Assembly: GCA_023053545.1 (NCBI GenBank)
Contig: JAKZAN010000001.1
Coordinates: 12,850,024-12,914,023, forward strand
Source of the DNA: Lepidurus packardi
Taxonomy: Eukaryota; Arthropoda; Branchiopoda; Notostraca; Triopsidae
DNA: 64,000 nt
Direction of reading: 5' to 3'
Below, piece after piece: positions 50,638-63,036 of this stretch. The position numbers and the translations under genes were made by a program. Within the stretch, counting starts at the first letter, position 1, and each line of letters begins with the position of its first letter. The notes beneath the pieces are model-generated. The model saw only the letters and a list, made by a program, of their open reading frames with translations, had not been told where the DNA came from and did not search any database.

Positions 50638-50662
50638 GGAAGAAGGCGTGGCTGGCGATGCA
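50638..50662. repeat. 25-bp duplicate of homeobox exon-4 sequence
   Basis: The 25 bases here are identical to 25 bases near 52889-52913, inside the fourth exon of the homeobox gene; with one mismatch the match extends to about 33 bp (TGTAGTC upstream). In the homeobox frame the shared part encodes ASPATPSS. Confidence 0.8.
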
Positions 50663-51796
50663 ATAACTATTGCTGCTGTCATTGGCCATTCCTGGGGGCA
50701 GTTTCGCTACCCGAGAGTAGTGACAGTTTGACACGTTCCAAATGGATACAGAACTGGCCTGCAGGTGACAGCAAATCATGTTTCAAAGAAAGGACGCTAT
50801 AGGAATAAGATTCGGGGGAAGTAATTTTGTCCCAATAGGCCGCTTTTCTTCTTTCTCTTCCGGGTTTTTGCTGTGAACGGGCCCTGAAGACAAGACTATT
50901 GCTGCTGTCGCTTACTTTTCGTGTAGGTCGTGTGCTGGCTGTGTGGTGTAGCATCTCCCCAGCGATTTAAAAGGAGGCCGAACGTTTGGGAACTGGGAGA
51001 TCTGCAGCAATAGGGCAAAAGCGCCGAAGGGGGTGGACAGCCGCCGCGAGACGATCAATAGTGCAGCATCTCCTTCCTCTTCCTTTAGTTGCTCGCTTCC
51101 CTCCTTCCTTTCCAAATTTTATCCCACATTGCTGCCTTTTGCACCCTCCCAGTCCATGTCCTAACTTAATTCGATCTAAAACTTCAAAATCCCATGGGTT
51201 CCCTCCTCCCAGCGTCCTCTTCAGCGTTCTGTAATATGTGTGCAAGCCTTCGCCTCCTTTTGGCGAGCTCTACTACTCTCGCGAGATGAGAGACGACAGG
51301 AAGAGACGAGAAAGGAATCAGAATTCAATTAGGAAAGAGGACGCCCGACTTTTCTGTAGGAGAATTGAATTTAGTTTTGAATGCAACTTGTACTTGCACA
51401 CATGATCACGTATGCACCAGGGGTGACTCGGAACTTCCCGTTTTCCGAGCTCGGAATGATACCCAAAAGAAATGGAAAGTAAACAAACTTTCAAAATGTA
51501 TCAAGGGAAAAAGAACAAGCAAATCGATAGCAACCCCACCATTCTAGTAACACATGAAAACGATAGTGAAACTAATTTAAACAAATAATATTTTCACTGG
51601 TAAATTAGCATTGTAAGGTTTGGATGATGAGACAGGCTAGTGTCTTGATGTGGGTCATATATTTTTTCCAATGAAACACAAAATCACATGAATGAATGGA
51701 AGACTCGATTTTTCTTATTTATTTTTTTGCCAAATAAATAGTTCTGAGGACCAGGACGTAGAGGAGAAACTAGAGAGTAAAAGAACGTTGCGGGGC

Positions 51797-53812
51797 TCAT
51801 GGTGTTTGGGGATTTGAAGAGGAGTCTCCTCCGTTTTTTCCAAAATCTTTATTCAAGGGAGACTTAGCTGGCGATGCCAGTAGTGAAGAAGACTTGATTG
51901 GCTTCTCCCATGAGAATGGGAAGAGCTCACTCCTGGAAGATGAAGAAGACGAAGATGCTGGTGACGTCGGTAAATTCGATTCTGTCGCTTGCTTGTTCAG
52001 CGACACGCGCATTATTGAACTGCTACGATGAAAAGAGAACGAAATTAGGTTGAAAAAAAAAAGTCTGCTCCAGGCGTCTTAGATATGACTTTCAAACTTT
52101 TTGGAACACTTTCATGTAAGAAAAATAAAAAAAGAATAAAAAAATAGTTTAGGTTGAGCCATAGTAATCGTAAGCCATACAAAAGTAACATGTTTCTCTT
52201 TAAAGTAGTACTTTTTAAGGCTGGCAGGGAATTGACCGTTTTAAATTCGCTTCGCCGCACCTGTCACCATCTCTTCAAGATTATAGTCCCATGGTGAATA
52301 CAAAATTTTAATAATAAAAAGTGTTTTTTTGTGCGACATTAGCGCGAATTACTTCGTTGGGTAAAGATGAAGAGGTGGATAACTTTTTCATTTTTTTAGT
52401 GGTACTATTTTTTTGGTATCGAAGAAATATAGGAAATGAGATAGCCTTCCTCCAGCCTTTATTCTTATTTAGGCTCGGGAAGGAGGGGGGGGGGGGGGGG
52501 GGTTAAAGCAAATACAACCCCTGCTATTGATTTGAGCCTCCCCCAATCCACCCAACTCCTTTCCGCCAACCAGGCAACAGACAAGAATGCATTTTTGTTC
52601 TTGAGCAGCCCTGAGCAGGAGCAAAGAAATGGGAAGTAATAATACGGCTAACAGACGGAGACAGCAGCCTCCCCGGTCTATGTAATTACTTCCTTTATTT
52701 ACCTGGACTCGCCTTGCTAGTCCTATCGATCCTCTTAAGCATTGCATGGGACCCTTGATACTCATGCCTTAGGGGAATTAAGTGTTTAGTTTTTTGTTTT
52801 TCGCCTCCGGTGACTTACTTGTCTGTTTGCTGATCATTCGCCGGCAGATGTACCATCCCCGTGTAGGGCTGAAAAGGGACTGTAGTCGTGGAAGAAGGCG
52901 TGGCTGGCGATGCTGCAGTAATACTAGCTGGAACGCAAAGAGATTGTGCACCTGCGACCAAAGAAAAGGGGGAGGCGGTGGGGGAGAAGAAGAAAAGAGG
53001 AAAGGAAAAGAAAAAGACAGATTTAAGATCCATTTCCATTACGCAACGCTCTGCTCTTTGTCCGCACACACCGTGTTAGGCTATCGTTCGCTGCATATAG
53101 AGCTGCATGAAGAAAAAAAAGTAAAATCTTTACCTAAGAGACTTTGATGATGGCCATAAAACAGTCCCAAGTAACGCAAACGCCAAGGATCTTGGAGTAG
53201 CTGAAGACGAGTGGTCTTTCTCCACTTAGCTCGACGATTTTGGAACCATACCTAGTAATTTGGATGATTCAACTTCTTGTAAGAGTAGACCTCTTCAGCC
53301 GAATAAAAAGCGCCGCAAGTGTTTCAGAAGGGCTGACCCAAAATTGCATGCAATTTACTTTTCCCTTGGCAAAAATAAAAAAATTCTGGGAATCGTGTTC
53401 TGCTTCTTCTCATTTCATTTCTATTACTTTCTTGCGTATAGTGGAGAAATTTCAAGCTTTGGTGTCGGTAGTAGCATACCTGCACACGAGCTTCAGTTAA
53501 TCCCGTTCGCTGAGCCACATCTTCTCGGTGGAACACATCTGGGTAGCGAGTTTTCTGAAAAAGCGTTTCCAATTCTGCCAATTGCTGGGCTGAAAAAGTA
53601 GTTCGGTTCCGACGCTGAAATGAAAGGAAGAAGCGTAAGATGGACGTGTTGCGGTTTGGTATGTAGCATTTGAAAAGAAAAAAAGGGAAAAGGGTTGATT
53701 CGCTTACTTGTCTCCGCCTTCCCAGGACCAAATCATCCAGAAGTAAATCTGCCGCTGCCATACTGGCAGCTGCTGGTAGGAACGGGTTCAATGATGTAGG
53801 CGAAGCCGCCAT
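51797..53812 (-). CDS. Paired-like (PRD-class) homeobox transcription factor
   Basis: Five exons, 53708-53812, 53480-53614, 53134-53251, 52819-52951 and 51797-52019, splice in phase to 237 residues (the last acceptor could be 3 nt earlier). The homeodomain occupies about residues 36-95 and is split after TEARVQ by the intron typical of PRD-class genes; it reads [19 protein letters not shown], then YPDVFHRED, then [12 protein letters not shown]. Position 50 of the homeodomain is Gln (WFQN), as in paired-like factors without a paired box. The downstream [18 protein letters not shown] is a distinctive extension. No OAR motif or paired domain is visible; the tail is Ser/Pro-rich. The start chosen is the first ATG (GCCATGG), since an in-frame TAA lies upstream. 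The subfamily is uncertain (Prop/unc-42-like or Drgx-like are possible). Sequence-specific DNA-binding nuclear regulator, likely neural. Confidence 0.92.
52485..52502. repeat. Poly-G tract (18 nt) in homeobox intron
   Basis: Eighteen consecutive G in the last intron of the homeobox gene; in the transcript this is C18. Confidence 0.95.
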
Positions 53813-53857
53813 GGCAGCAAGCTTCGTAATGGAGTTAGAGGGAATGAAGTGTGTCAC

Positions 53858-55762
53858 TTATAGATACCTGGAGTCCAGTTGGGGGTATATGAAAGGAACG
53901 TAAAACGTAAACACACACCACACGTTGTAAACGCACGAAGTTTGGACAGTTTCCTCAAGTTTTTAATGAGAATGATGATGATGGATGACTGGCATGGATC
54001 TTGACTCGCAAGCCTCCTTTTATCCCTTTTGTGGCTTGATCTATGTATACAGCATCCATGTATCCGTAGCGAAGCATTCACATTCAGCAAAAGCAAAGCA
54101 TGGCCATTGCAAAACGCAGCATTCAACACCCCCCGTTCTTCCTTTTGCATCCCCCCTCCTCTCCTGTTTTTCTTTTTTCATGTTCCTTTCTTAAAAAGAA
54201 GCTTTGCCGTCTGTATTGAAACCCATACCGCTTTTCTCACCCTTATACAAGCTCCCCAAACGAAATGTAGGGACTGGTGGATAAACAGAAAGGAAAAACC
54301 GGTCTTAAATAGACAAATTAATTGGTCAAATCAACTCCCCATTATATTGTGCTGCTAATTGAATAGGATTTGTCATTCAACTAATGAAAAGGGGGTAACA
54401 ATAGACTTCTCGTGTAGATATATACGTTTGTATGGTGGAAATTTCAAACACAATACACCTTCATAGTGCTATTACCCAGCAACCCTCCTTTTTTTTCTTG
54501 CTAATTTTTTCTCGTAGGATAAATATCCTGTTTTTCATCCATGGGAAAGGAAATCTTATTATTGTTCTGTTTTGTTTTGTTTATGTCCTGGCTTATTTTT
54601 CCCCAAGTCGAACGAAGTTGAAGGCATTGTTTCTAGAAACGGAGAGGGCGAGTTCGTCAATTAGCAAATGAGAAGCGACTTAACTATACAAGGTGCGATT
54701 GCAGGATGTCTGATTGAAAAAGAAAAAGGAACTTTCTTCTGTTCATTGGGATGGAACCTTTGTGTTCTTACACAATAGGCCATCAGTGCCTTCCTCTTAT
54801 CTCTTTAGCCTGTCCCGCCAGAATATTCTCATTAAGTAAATGGTGAAGAGATTGAGACAACTTTTGCATTGGCTAGGAGGGGGGTGTTCACATGGGCACA
54901 AGCTTGAGGAGCCGAGTTTTTCAGTTTTCTTTGCTTAGATTCTTGATCAGAACTTTGGGGGATTCATTGTTGTAGCTGTTTGTGTGAAAGATTGAAGATG
55001 TTGGCGTTGAGTAATTTTCTTGGCATTGCTATTCACCAAAGAGATGAATAATTTTCCGAGCAAAGGCGTCTTTTGTATAGGGAATGGGTGGTGGGGAGTT
55101 GCCTTCTGCAATAACGTGACCCTCAAAAGAAAACAGCTGGAAATTTCGACCAGAGTCGTATACTGTTGCTGCATCTCATTCCGTCTCAGAGTCTCTATAG
55201 TTTCCCGATAATGAAAACTAGTCTCTCTCTTCTGTTCATACAAGCATACCAAATGATTTCTCGTGTTTTCCTTTTCACCCGCAAAAACTCCATCGGACTC
55301 GCCTCACCAGAATGAAGCAAACCAGTTAATTAGCCAGCACGTACCGTTCCAATCAAGCTGAAGAGGAGAGTGGGAAAGAGTGAGGGAGAAAAGATAGGGA
55401 AAGGCAAAAGAATTAACCCAGCAAAACTTTAGTAAACGAACCTTCCGTCTTCTGTAATGGGGTAAAAGCTTTGAGGGGAAAGCCTCTTTACAAAGCTATT
55501 CAGGATTTAATGAAAAGATCCCCCCGAAAACTTGGCGTGTCTTATAGACCAATGTGGAAGCTGTCAATGAGGCAATTCTTCTCACTTGTAAACTAAGCAG
55601 AATAACTCGTTAGAGTGTAGTAACTAACTCTTAAATTTAGAGCAGAATATCTTTTTGTAAACCAATCCAACTGACATTTCGTGTTTCTTAGCATTAAAAA
55701 GTTTATCCATAAATCAAATTAAAGACCCCGTTATATAAAGTTTCTTCAACGCTTTGTATTTA
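53858..55762. other. Intergenic between homeobox gene and carboxypeptidase Q
   Basis: Promoter side of the homeobox gene and 3' side of CPQ. AT-rich with pyrimidine tracts. No supported exon. Confidence 0.5.
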
Positions 55763-57601
55763 CTAAACACGGGGCAAATCGACACTCAAATCGGCTACAA
55801 TGTACGAGGAAATGGCGAATAAAGCGGTGCCTAAATCCAAGTTTACTGTATCCTCCACGGTCATCATATCCGCTTGGGAATGGTGATACCAAAAGTATTG
55901 TTCGTCTGCGTTGAGCAATCCTGCTCCAGGAACACCTTTGTCCATAAAAAGTTCCACATCTGACACGTCCGCAGGTGTTGCCAGCGTAGTGGTATTAATG
56001 GCTTGCGTCAGCTTCAATATTTCCTTTTAAAAAGTAACAGACAACGTACAAAAAGTCAGAATAAAAGCGAAAAACCAGACCAGAGTAGACTGTATAAAGA
56101 TACCTGCATGATACATTGCGCTTCTTCAGATCCGCTGAAAGACAAGCCTCGAGGCTTGAAAGTGCCAACATCCGACTCCATCACCAAGTCGAAGTACTCT
56201 AGCTCCTGTAAATGGTCGTTCAAGTAAGCCTCGGCTCCCACATACCCTTGTTCCTCGGCTGTCCATAACACCACTCGCAAAGAACGGCGAGCTCTTAAAC
56301 CCAGATGTTGCAACAGTGCTAAGGCAGTCCAGGATATAAAGGATCCACCGCCATCGTCCATGGCACCTTGGCCAACGTCCCATGAATCCAAATGGCCTGA
56401 AACGAGCACTACTTTCTGGGGTGTTTGTGCCCCCACGATTTCAGCTATGGTATTTCGGGATACTACTTCAGGCAAATTCTCGTCTTCCATAATCAACTCC
56501 AGAATAATACTTTGTCCTACTCGCGTACCGAGAAATAATAAAAAATAAACAAAGAAATCAGATAAAGGAATGCGAACTTGGAAATTCTTCAAAAAGAACT
56601 CGTGTTAGTTTTACCTTCGTCTTGGAGTCTGTTGAGTAGCTCGGCATTTTCGATAGAAATTGCGGCGCTGGGGATCTTGGGAACTCCATCCTCGTAATTC
56701 ATATCCCCAGTGTGAGGCGAATCTAAAGAATAGGGCGTTACGGAGCGAATGATAGCAGCTAAACCGCCCAACTTGGACACTTGAACAGCAGCATAAGCCC
56801 GGTATTGCACCGTTTCTCCGTAGGTCGTAAACGGCTCGTTGAAAACGACAATTTTGCCGGGTACCTGAACAAATAGCACACGTTTTTAGTAAGTTTTCGC
56901 GACCAAAGAATAAGCTTACGAGTGGAGCATTTTGCAAGAGTTCATCAAAACTTTTGACTACAAGAGCAGGGGCAGTAATACCTCCGGCTGGTGTACCAAC
57001 TGTCCTACCCAAACCCAATAGGGACATAGATTGCACCCGAGGTTGGGTCATAGTCAACGTTTCTTTGCCCCTAGAATAAAGGACAGTTAATCGTAGATGA
57101 GAATCAAGTAAAAAAAAATTATTGCTACCTGATCCAATGCGGTACAAGCGCTTCTTCGGTGTGCACATTCTCCAGTCCAGCATTCTGCAAGACGTCCACC
57201 ATGTAATCAATAGCATTCTCTAAGGTCTGCGAGCCAGACAAACGAGACCCAAATTTGTCGACAAAGACTGCCAAAGTTTCGTAGGTACGTCCACGAAAAT
57301 CTCCCTTCAGGGCCGAATCGATAATTTGATCCACTACGGGCTGGTAACCGGCAATTTCGTCTATTAATGTCTGGGGTAGATTGCAAGCACGGACATTTTT
57401 GCCCTTGGATGCCGGCTTGGAAGGTGCCGTTTGGTTCAAAGACTGCAAAAACTCGCCCAAGGTCAGGTCTGCCTTGGTCTTCGCGATGCCGGAACGAAGA
57501 AGGGTCTTCTTTTTGCCAAAAGGAAGGCTCAAGGCGCTGCCTACCAGGCACAGGCCACACACAAAGGCGAGAAGTTGTTTTGCCGTAAAAACAGCCATCA
57601 T
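55763..57601 (-). CDS. CPQ: Carboxypeptidase Q (plasma glutamate carboxypeptidase, M28)
   Basis: A secreted or lysosomal zinc dipeptidase of peptidase family M28 that releases circulating dipeptides. Five exons, 57129-57601, 56920-57070, 56615-56864, 56104-56519 and 55763-56023, sum to 1,551 nt, 516 residues (human about 472; the extra length is an N-terminal linker). A signal peptide is clear (LLAFVCGLCLVGSALS). The PA-like insert spans exons 2-3 and ends DGVPKIPSAAISIENAE. Zinc and catalytic residues are present: GHLDSWDVGQGAMDDGGG (about residues 333-350; His and the bridging Asp), WTAEEQG (general-base Glu and metal Glu, about 380), VMESDVGTF, and YHHSQAD near the C-terminus. MMAVF could start at either Met. 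It lies 424 bp downstream of TIMM21 on the same strand. Predicted active. Confidence 0.96.
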
Positions 57602-58024
57602 CAGATGACGGATGCTGCCAAGAATCCTTAGCTGCGACTGAAACTAGTGGCAATTTATACTTAACCTTCCTTAGACCAAGTAAGAGGAGCCTGAAACCCA
57701 GGTGCTGTAACCCCGCGGGAAACCTGTCTATCAGCTTCAGCTTTAGATAGCGAAACGAGGGATGAAGGGGAATGAGGCTATAAAAACGCAAAAGAACATG
57801 AGCGTCATCTCTGTTATCATTCTTCCCGCCCAGCGCGACTTTTGAACCTTGAACACGTGCTTTAAATGTCTTTTTAGTAGAACAGTGTAATCAAAAGACC
57901 CAATTTTATTCACACCTGTTCAAATTCACTTGGGAAGCATATCAGTTGCTTGGCGTATGCATTTTAATACGCTAACTTGGCAGAATGAATTTATTTTTAA
58001 ATGTTAATGGACAAAACTTTCTTA
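57602..58024. promoter_or_regulatory. CPQ promoter / TIMM21 3' region
   Basis: 423 bp between two minus-strand genes; must contain the TIMM21 terminator side and CPQ promoter. AT-rich, no clear core element identified. Confidence 0.4.
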
Positions 58025-58860
58025 TCAGTTTGGATCTTCGCGGTTATCTTCAATAACGACTGTTTCGCGAGGAAAGTCCTTCAACTGGACGAAAAGATAA
58101 CGGTACTCGTACGCACCTTTCCTTGCCTGTAAATGAAGCTATCGATAAAAAATACTATTCTTGTTTCATTTACGTATGTTTACTTTGCGCATCTCTAAAT
58201 GAACGGTTGCTCGCTTCCGCGTTCCTTGAATGTAGAACTTCATTCGCATACGCTCCTCTCCGTCCTGAATGTACTCCATGTGACTGGAAATTGCCGAGTA
58301 ACAAGAAAACAATAAAGACTTATCTTCATTTATCGGTAACCTTGTACGCAACGTCTACCTCACGTGCCGCCGTCTACCGCGGGAATTCTGTTCGCCAAAG
58401 CCTTTGATAGGTTCTCCGCAGAGATCTGACACTCTGGGGTGGTTGATGCATCTATCCAACGCTTGGGAGTAGATGGCTTGCGGACTCTGGCTTGAGAACA
58501 ATTCTTTGAACATGGTATACAAGATAAAACCTGTAACAGCAATGCCGCCTACTATAACTCCTGTGTAGGTTACTGTCTTAGTCGTTTCTTTGACTGGAAA
58601 TAAAAAAGAAAATCCGTATAAAATGACGAAAGTTATTAAATAAAACCCGCATTTTGTGTTCAAAGTTAGTAACCTTTTTCTCCTAGCGACGCTGAGATTT
58701 GATTGCCGGCTTGAAACTGGTCGACCGCAGAAGGTTCATTTTTGCGCACAGGACTAGCGAAACCTCTCCGGATTAAAACAGGCAATATTCTTATATGAGA
58801 TCTCCTTGCAAGACAAAGTCTGCCAAGGTTAGACGCATTTAAAATCGAGGATGCTGCCAT
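58025..58860 (-). CDS. TIMM21: Mitochondrial import subunit TIM21
   Basis: TIM21 is a single-pass inner-membrane subunit of the TIM23 presequence translocase that contacts TOM and, in animals, chaperones respiratory complex assembly. Four exons, 58674-58860, 58359-58593, 58184-58283 and 58025-58126, give 207 residues (human 248). The N-terminus is an Arg-rich presequence (LGRLCLARRSHIRILPVLIRR). A transmembrane segment follows (VTYTGVIVGGIAVTGFILY), then the conserved intermembrane-space domain: FKELFSSQSPQAIY, CINHP, GEPIKGFGE, RGRRRHV, and EYRYLFVQL near the end. Head-to-head with TMEM67, with 229 bp between start codons. Confidence 0.96.
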
Positions 58861-59089
58861 TATCTAAGAAAGAAATAGGTTATACAGATTTACATTTAGA
58901 ATACTAAAGTTCGGAAAGCACGTACCTTTTGCTATGTATCTATTTATTTACGAACTGAAATACTAAACGGTAAAGCGCGAACTGAGGGACATTTCTTTAT
59001 ACCGGTTCGTAGTTTAGAAAAACCGTATTTCCATGGTAACCTTTTGTTTTCTTTCACTTTCAGAATGTGTGAAATACGAAAGAGCGAAA
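58861..59089. promoter_or_regulatory. Bidirectional TIMM21 / TMEM67 promoter
   Basis: Only 229 bp separate the two start codons, so both promoters must overlap here. An X-box lies at 59027-59040. No TATA box is placed convincingly for either side. Confidence 0.7.
59027..59040 (+). promoter_or_regulatory. X-box (RFX site) upstream of TMEM67
   Basis: ATTTCCATGGTAAC matches the 14-base X-box consensus RYYNYYATRRNRAC at all positions; the right half GGTAAC is ideal. It sits 49 bp before the TMEM67 start codon, within the window (about 50-150 bp) where functional X-boxes lie in ciliary genes. Transition-zone MKS genes are known RFX/DAF-19 targets in nematodes. Confidence 0.6.
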
Positions 59090-62000
59090 ATGTGGGTCTG
59101 GTGTGGTTGTTTTGTCCTAGCTTTAGGAGCAATTTGTTTAGTACACTGTGGTGAAGTAAAGGATCTCATTGTGCCAAGTTTCTGTAACTCCACTCAATCA
59201 TATGGTGCTGTTGGTATGGTCTGCCGAAACTGTGGTGAAAACCAAACATCTGAGAAAGAAACAGGTGGGTCTTTATTTTTCAACCAATAAACGTAACCAA
59301 CATCAAATTCAAACTTTTTCGAACATTTATTAAACTACTAATTACTACCCCAATTTTAACTTTAAAAGGTGTTTGTAGCTGTCTCGCGAACTATAAATTA
59401 ACAGAGGATTTTGGTAACGGCAGTGTGATTTGTGAAGCGTGTCCCGTAAACGAAGCGACGACTTCCGATGGCTTAAATTGTATTTCTTGCGACTCCGTAA
59501 ACTGCACTGGATCCTGCGAAGGCAATTCTATTAGAAGTATGTAAATTAAAAGAAATTGCAATTTTCAAACAGCTAACGAAACCCCGCTTTCAAGTTGACA
59601 GGTATTGGAACGGATCCCTGCTAGAAAAGGCAGTTTGTATTCCTTGCACAAACGGTACGGAACCTAACCATGATCGAACACTTTGCGTTCCATGTTCGCA
59701 GTATCTTTTCAAGAGTCACTTTACTTGTGATTGTCCCTCCAGCACGCACGAACTGCTTGGAAGAGCTTGTCTATTAAAGTCAGACCTCACAGACATCCCA
59801 AATGATCAAAGCTTGTTAACCACCTTTACTTACGATAATGGTATTCAAGTGGACTCGGATTATCTTAACTTGAACCTCAGAGCAGCTGCCGCTGTATGCA
59901 AAGTACGCAGTTGTTTTTACGTTTGCATAATTCTAACGTTAATATCCGATTTAGGTGCACCGTAACCAAACAGCTTGTCAAGTGCTGGCTAATTCTTGCG
60001 TGTATTTGCACTACTCCTACGACAAAGGTATCAACCCTTGTAGTTTATACCGGAAAATGGGGATCGCGGAAAATGTTCCTGAATATTTGCCTTGGCTCTA
60101 CTATTCGGAAGATTCGGGTTTGACCTTGTTTTCAAAACCACGCATCCCCATATCGTACAACGTTAACCCAACGTCCAATGTCAGTTCAAAATTCATATTC
60201 ATTTCATTCATAATTATTTTGTTATCTTTTCTTCTTTCCTTTTAGGACAATATTTTGAACTTCACCTTTGTTGCTTTTAGTCCAGAAGGTCACTTCAAAG
60301 GCATCACTTATGCCTCACAAAACCCATTGCAGTTGTGTCCAGATTCTCAATTTAAATTAAGCCAAGCTTTTCGGTTTGGTACCAAGTTCTGGCAAACTTG
60401 TCAGCTAAAATTAGCTGAACTAATCCAGCGTCCGCCCTGGTTATACGATGTGTATTTACAGTATCATGATGCCAACAGTTCCAAACTTTTCGCCGTACCT
60501 ATTAAAGTCGTGAACTATAAGCGGAATGGTCAATTAGTGAACCAGGTATTACTTTTTTTTCTCTCGTATAATTGCACCACCAGACATCATATGAATGCTG
60601 TCTTAGGAAAGCGAAGCCAGTTTTTGGCAGTTAACAAGACGTTTGTACCTAATCGATAAAGTTACAGGTATGCAGGAAGGAAAATTGCTGGTAGTGCAAT
60701 ACCTAAGCAAAGTTTCAATAAGGTAACTTCTAAATAATTTCTATAGTTCAGCTTAAGTGAAAAGAAAATGAAATTGTTCTTAATGGTATTGCAAACTTAA
60801 TGCGTCAATAAGGTTCAAATTAACATTTACACATTTTTACGTAGTTTAACTCTAGCGCGAGGAGAAGCAGGAAAGATTTTAACTCCGTTGATAACGTTGG
60901 AGTACAAAGCAATTGAAGTTGTCGACGCCGACAATAATCTGTATCCCATTACCTTTGAAGTCGACTACAACACGGACGTTTCTCCCACAGTCGAAGATAT
61001 AAAGGTTCGGATATGGCTTTTTCTCGACGTTTTTTCGCCATATTAACTCCAGTTTATTGTTATGTAGATCGCGATTGGCGTGTTTAGTGCCGTGGCTGCC
61101 GTTTGGTCAAGCATTCAAACATGGAGTTGGTGGCGAAGGTCAGGGAAAGTGACTTTGGAGCTTTCTGCGCTAGTCAAATTACTTGCCACTGCTTGTGGAG
61201 CGTTGGCTAACGTTTTCTTGGCCATTATGTATTTCGCTGCGCTGTACTGGCTCATCGTTTTCAAGCAGCAAGGGGTAGCGTTCCTGATGGTGCCTAATGA
61301 GCAATTAGTATTGTTGGTCCGGAATTATGTAGTAGCAGCTTGCGTCTTGAAAGTAAGCCCACCCTTTTTTTAATGGGTGCTTGATTTCTGAAATAGGATG
61401 TTAAGATGAGGAGTGCTTTCTTTTCCGTTAGTTCGTTGATGTAGCGCACCTAATTGCCCGACAAGTTACAGTCGATCTTTTTTTCATTGATTGGGAAAGA
61501 CCGCAGCCGAGCGCACAAGATAAAAAGCAAGAATCTGTGAGTATTTGGAGAACTTACTTCGTGGCAAACGAGTGGAACGAAATTCAAACCATTCGCAAAC
61601 AATCCGTCGCTTTGACGTTGTTCATAACGTTATTTTTCCTCAAGGTACGTTAATTAATCCCAGTTTCATTCTTTCTTTTAATAAACAAACGGTCTGAAAT
61701 GAGACAAACTTACTAAGAAGTCAAACTAATCAACGGGGATTAGGATCAGATTATCTAAATCCTCTGTATAAGTTTTCGTCTCGCATAGTTTTTGTCTTCT
61801 ATAGTACTTATATTTTGGAAAGTATTCATGGCATTCAATAATTCGACATTTCCTGCGTAGGTTGTAGGCTTCGAGAACTTGGCTATAGCTAGTCCTAGTA
61901 ACCATTTCGTGATAAAGTCGGAAGACTTGTACAGCCCACCTAATCCAGTATTCAGGTTTGCACTAGGCACTTCGATATACGTAGCTGTGACCGTTGTTCA

Positions 62001-63036
62001 GGTACATTTCTTAAGAAATCCTTTTTGTTACATGTTCTTTGGTTCGTACCATCAAAAGTATCCAATATAGAACTTTTTTTCACAACAGGTTTCCCTTCAG
62101 GTTTTGGTTTACGAAAGATTCGTTGAGAACAAACTCCAGCAGTTTATTGATCTTTGCTCTCTATCAAATGTCAGTGTTTGGATCATGTCGGAGAGACGCT
62201 TTGGATACTACATTCATGGAAGGTATGAATGTTTGCTTAACGAACCGGGTACGGTTATTTGCGTAAGCATATGTACTTATGTTGAAAGTTTCATTACAGG
62301 TCGGCGCATGGTTTCGCAGACACTGACATGGAAACCATGTCTGAAAACTTGAAAAAAGAAGCCGAAGATCTATGCGGACACCGCGGCTTGGTAGCAAGTT
62401 CAGACCAACAGGTTTTTGAAATGACAATACCAATGAAGCTTGTTATTTTCTATGAGCGAGTCTTGCTCCCCATCAAAAATGTAAACTCACTAATAACCCC
62501 CTGCCGGGGTGAGGGTACAAGGTTAATTAGACAATCTGACACTTGGTAGGTTTCCAAGGGTTTCCGTCCAGCAGCTAACTTCGATAAAAGGCAGAGTTTC
62601 CAAGCGTACCACACCATGAATCGTTTCTTGGCATCCTATTTAGACCACGTAGGACGACCAAAAAGTTCCATCACTTTATAGGTACTAATATTACTATTTT
62701 CCATAAAAGGCGATACGCGATTTGGATTACGACGTAAAAGATAAAACGTTTGTGGAAAAAGTACTAGATATGGAACTACAGGAATCGACGGAGCGAGGAT
62801 TCTTTTATAATGATAGCAACCATTCGTTCTCTACCTTGTTATTTTATGGGAGTGAAATGACGCTCTTTCTCTTTGATCTCCTATTGTTTGCATTCGTGGA
62901 TTTCCTAGCGCAAGACTTTATGCTGTCGGCTATCGTCACGTACCTGACGGCGAAGCTTTTTGCCGCTGTTCGGTATAATTTGGGTCGTAGTAACTTGGGT
63001 CGAAAAACTCTCATTGACGATCGTTTTCTCATCTGA
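59090..63036 (+). CDS. TMEM67: Meckelin (TMEM67/MKS3), ciliary transition-zone receptor
   Basis: Meckelin is a Frizzled-like multi-pass protein of the ciliary transition zone (MKS module) that gates membrane-protein entry. Fourteen exons: 59090-59264, 59369-59536, 59595-59902, 59955-60179, 60246-60545, 60607-60722, 60845-61004, 61068-61352, 61432-61644, 61861-62001, 62089-62222, 62300-62480, 62550-62648, 62710-63036; total 2,832 nt, 943 residues (human 995). There is a signal peptide (MWVWCGCFVLALGAICLVHC), a Cys-rich ectodomain of about 200 residues, then a beta-rich region with FWQLTRRLYLIDKV. Several membrane segments follow (LANVFLAIMYFAALYWLIVF and others), and the conserved C-terminal region: YERFVENKLQQFIDLCSLSN, FGYYIHGR, SLDH-type linker, FFYNDSNHSFSTLLFYG, ending LIDDRFLI. 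Its presence implies ciliated (sensory) cells in the organism. Confidence 0.97.

Larger units (their letters stand above)
36600..51796. other. 15-kb intergenic region between bHLH and homeobox genes
   Basis: No supported exon. Notable contents: two RFX X-box matches (40633-40646, 42891-42904) in locally GC-richer sequence, a C20 run at 40454-40473, a GC-rich hairpin-prone block at about 44380-44830, a stem-loop at 45311-45358, a perfect 11-bp stem-loop at 45681-45708, T24A9 at 48292-48324, and a 25-bp exact copy of homeobox-exon sequence near 50638. Confidence 0.5.
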
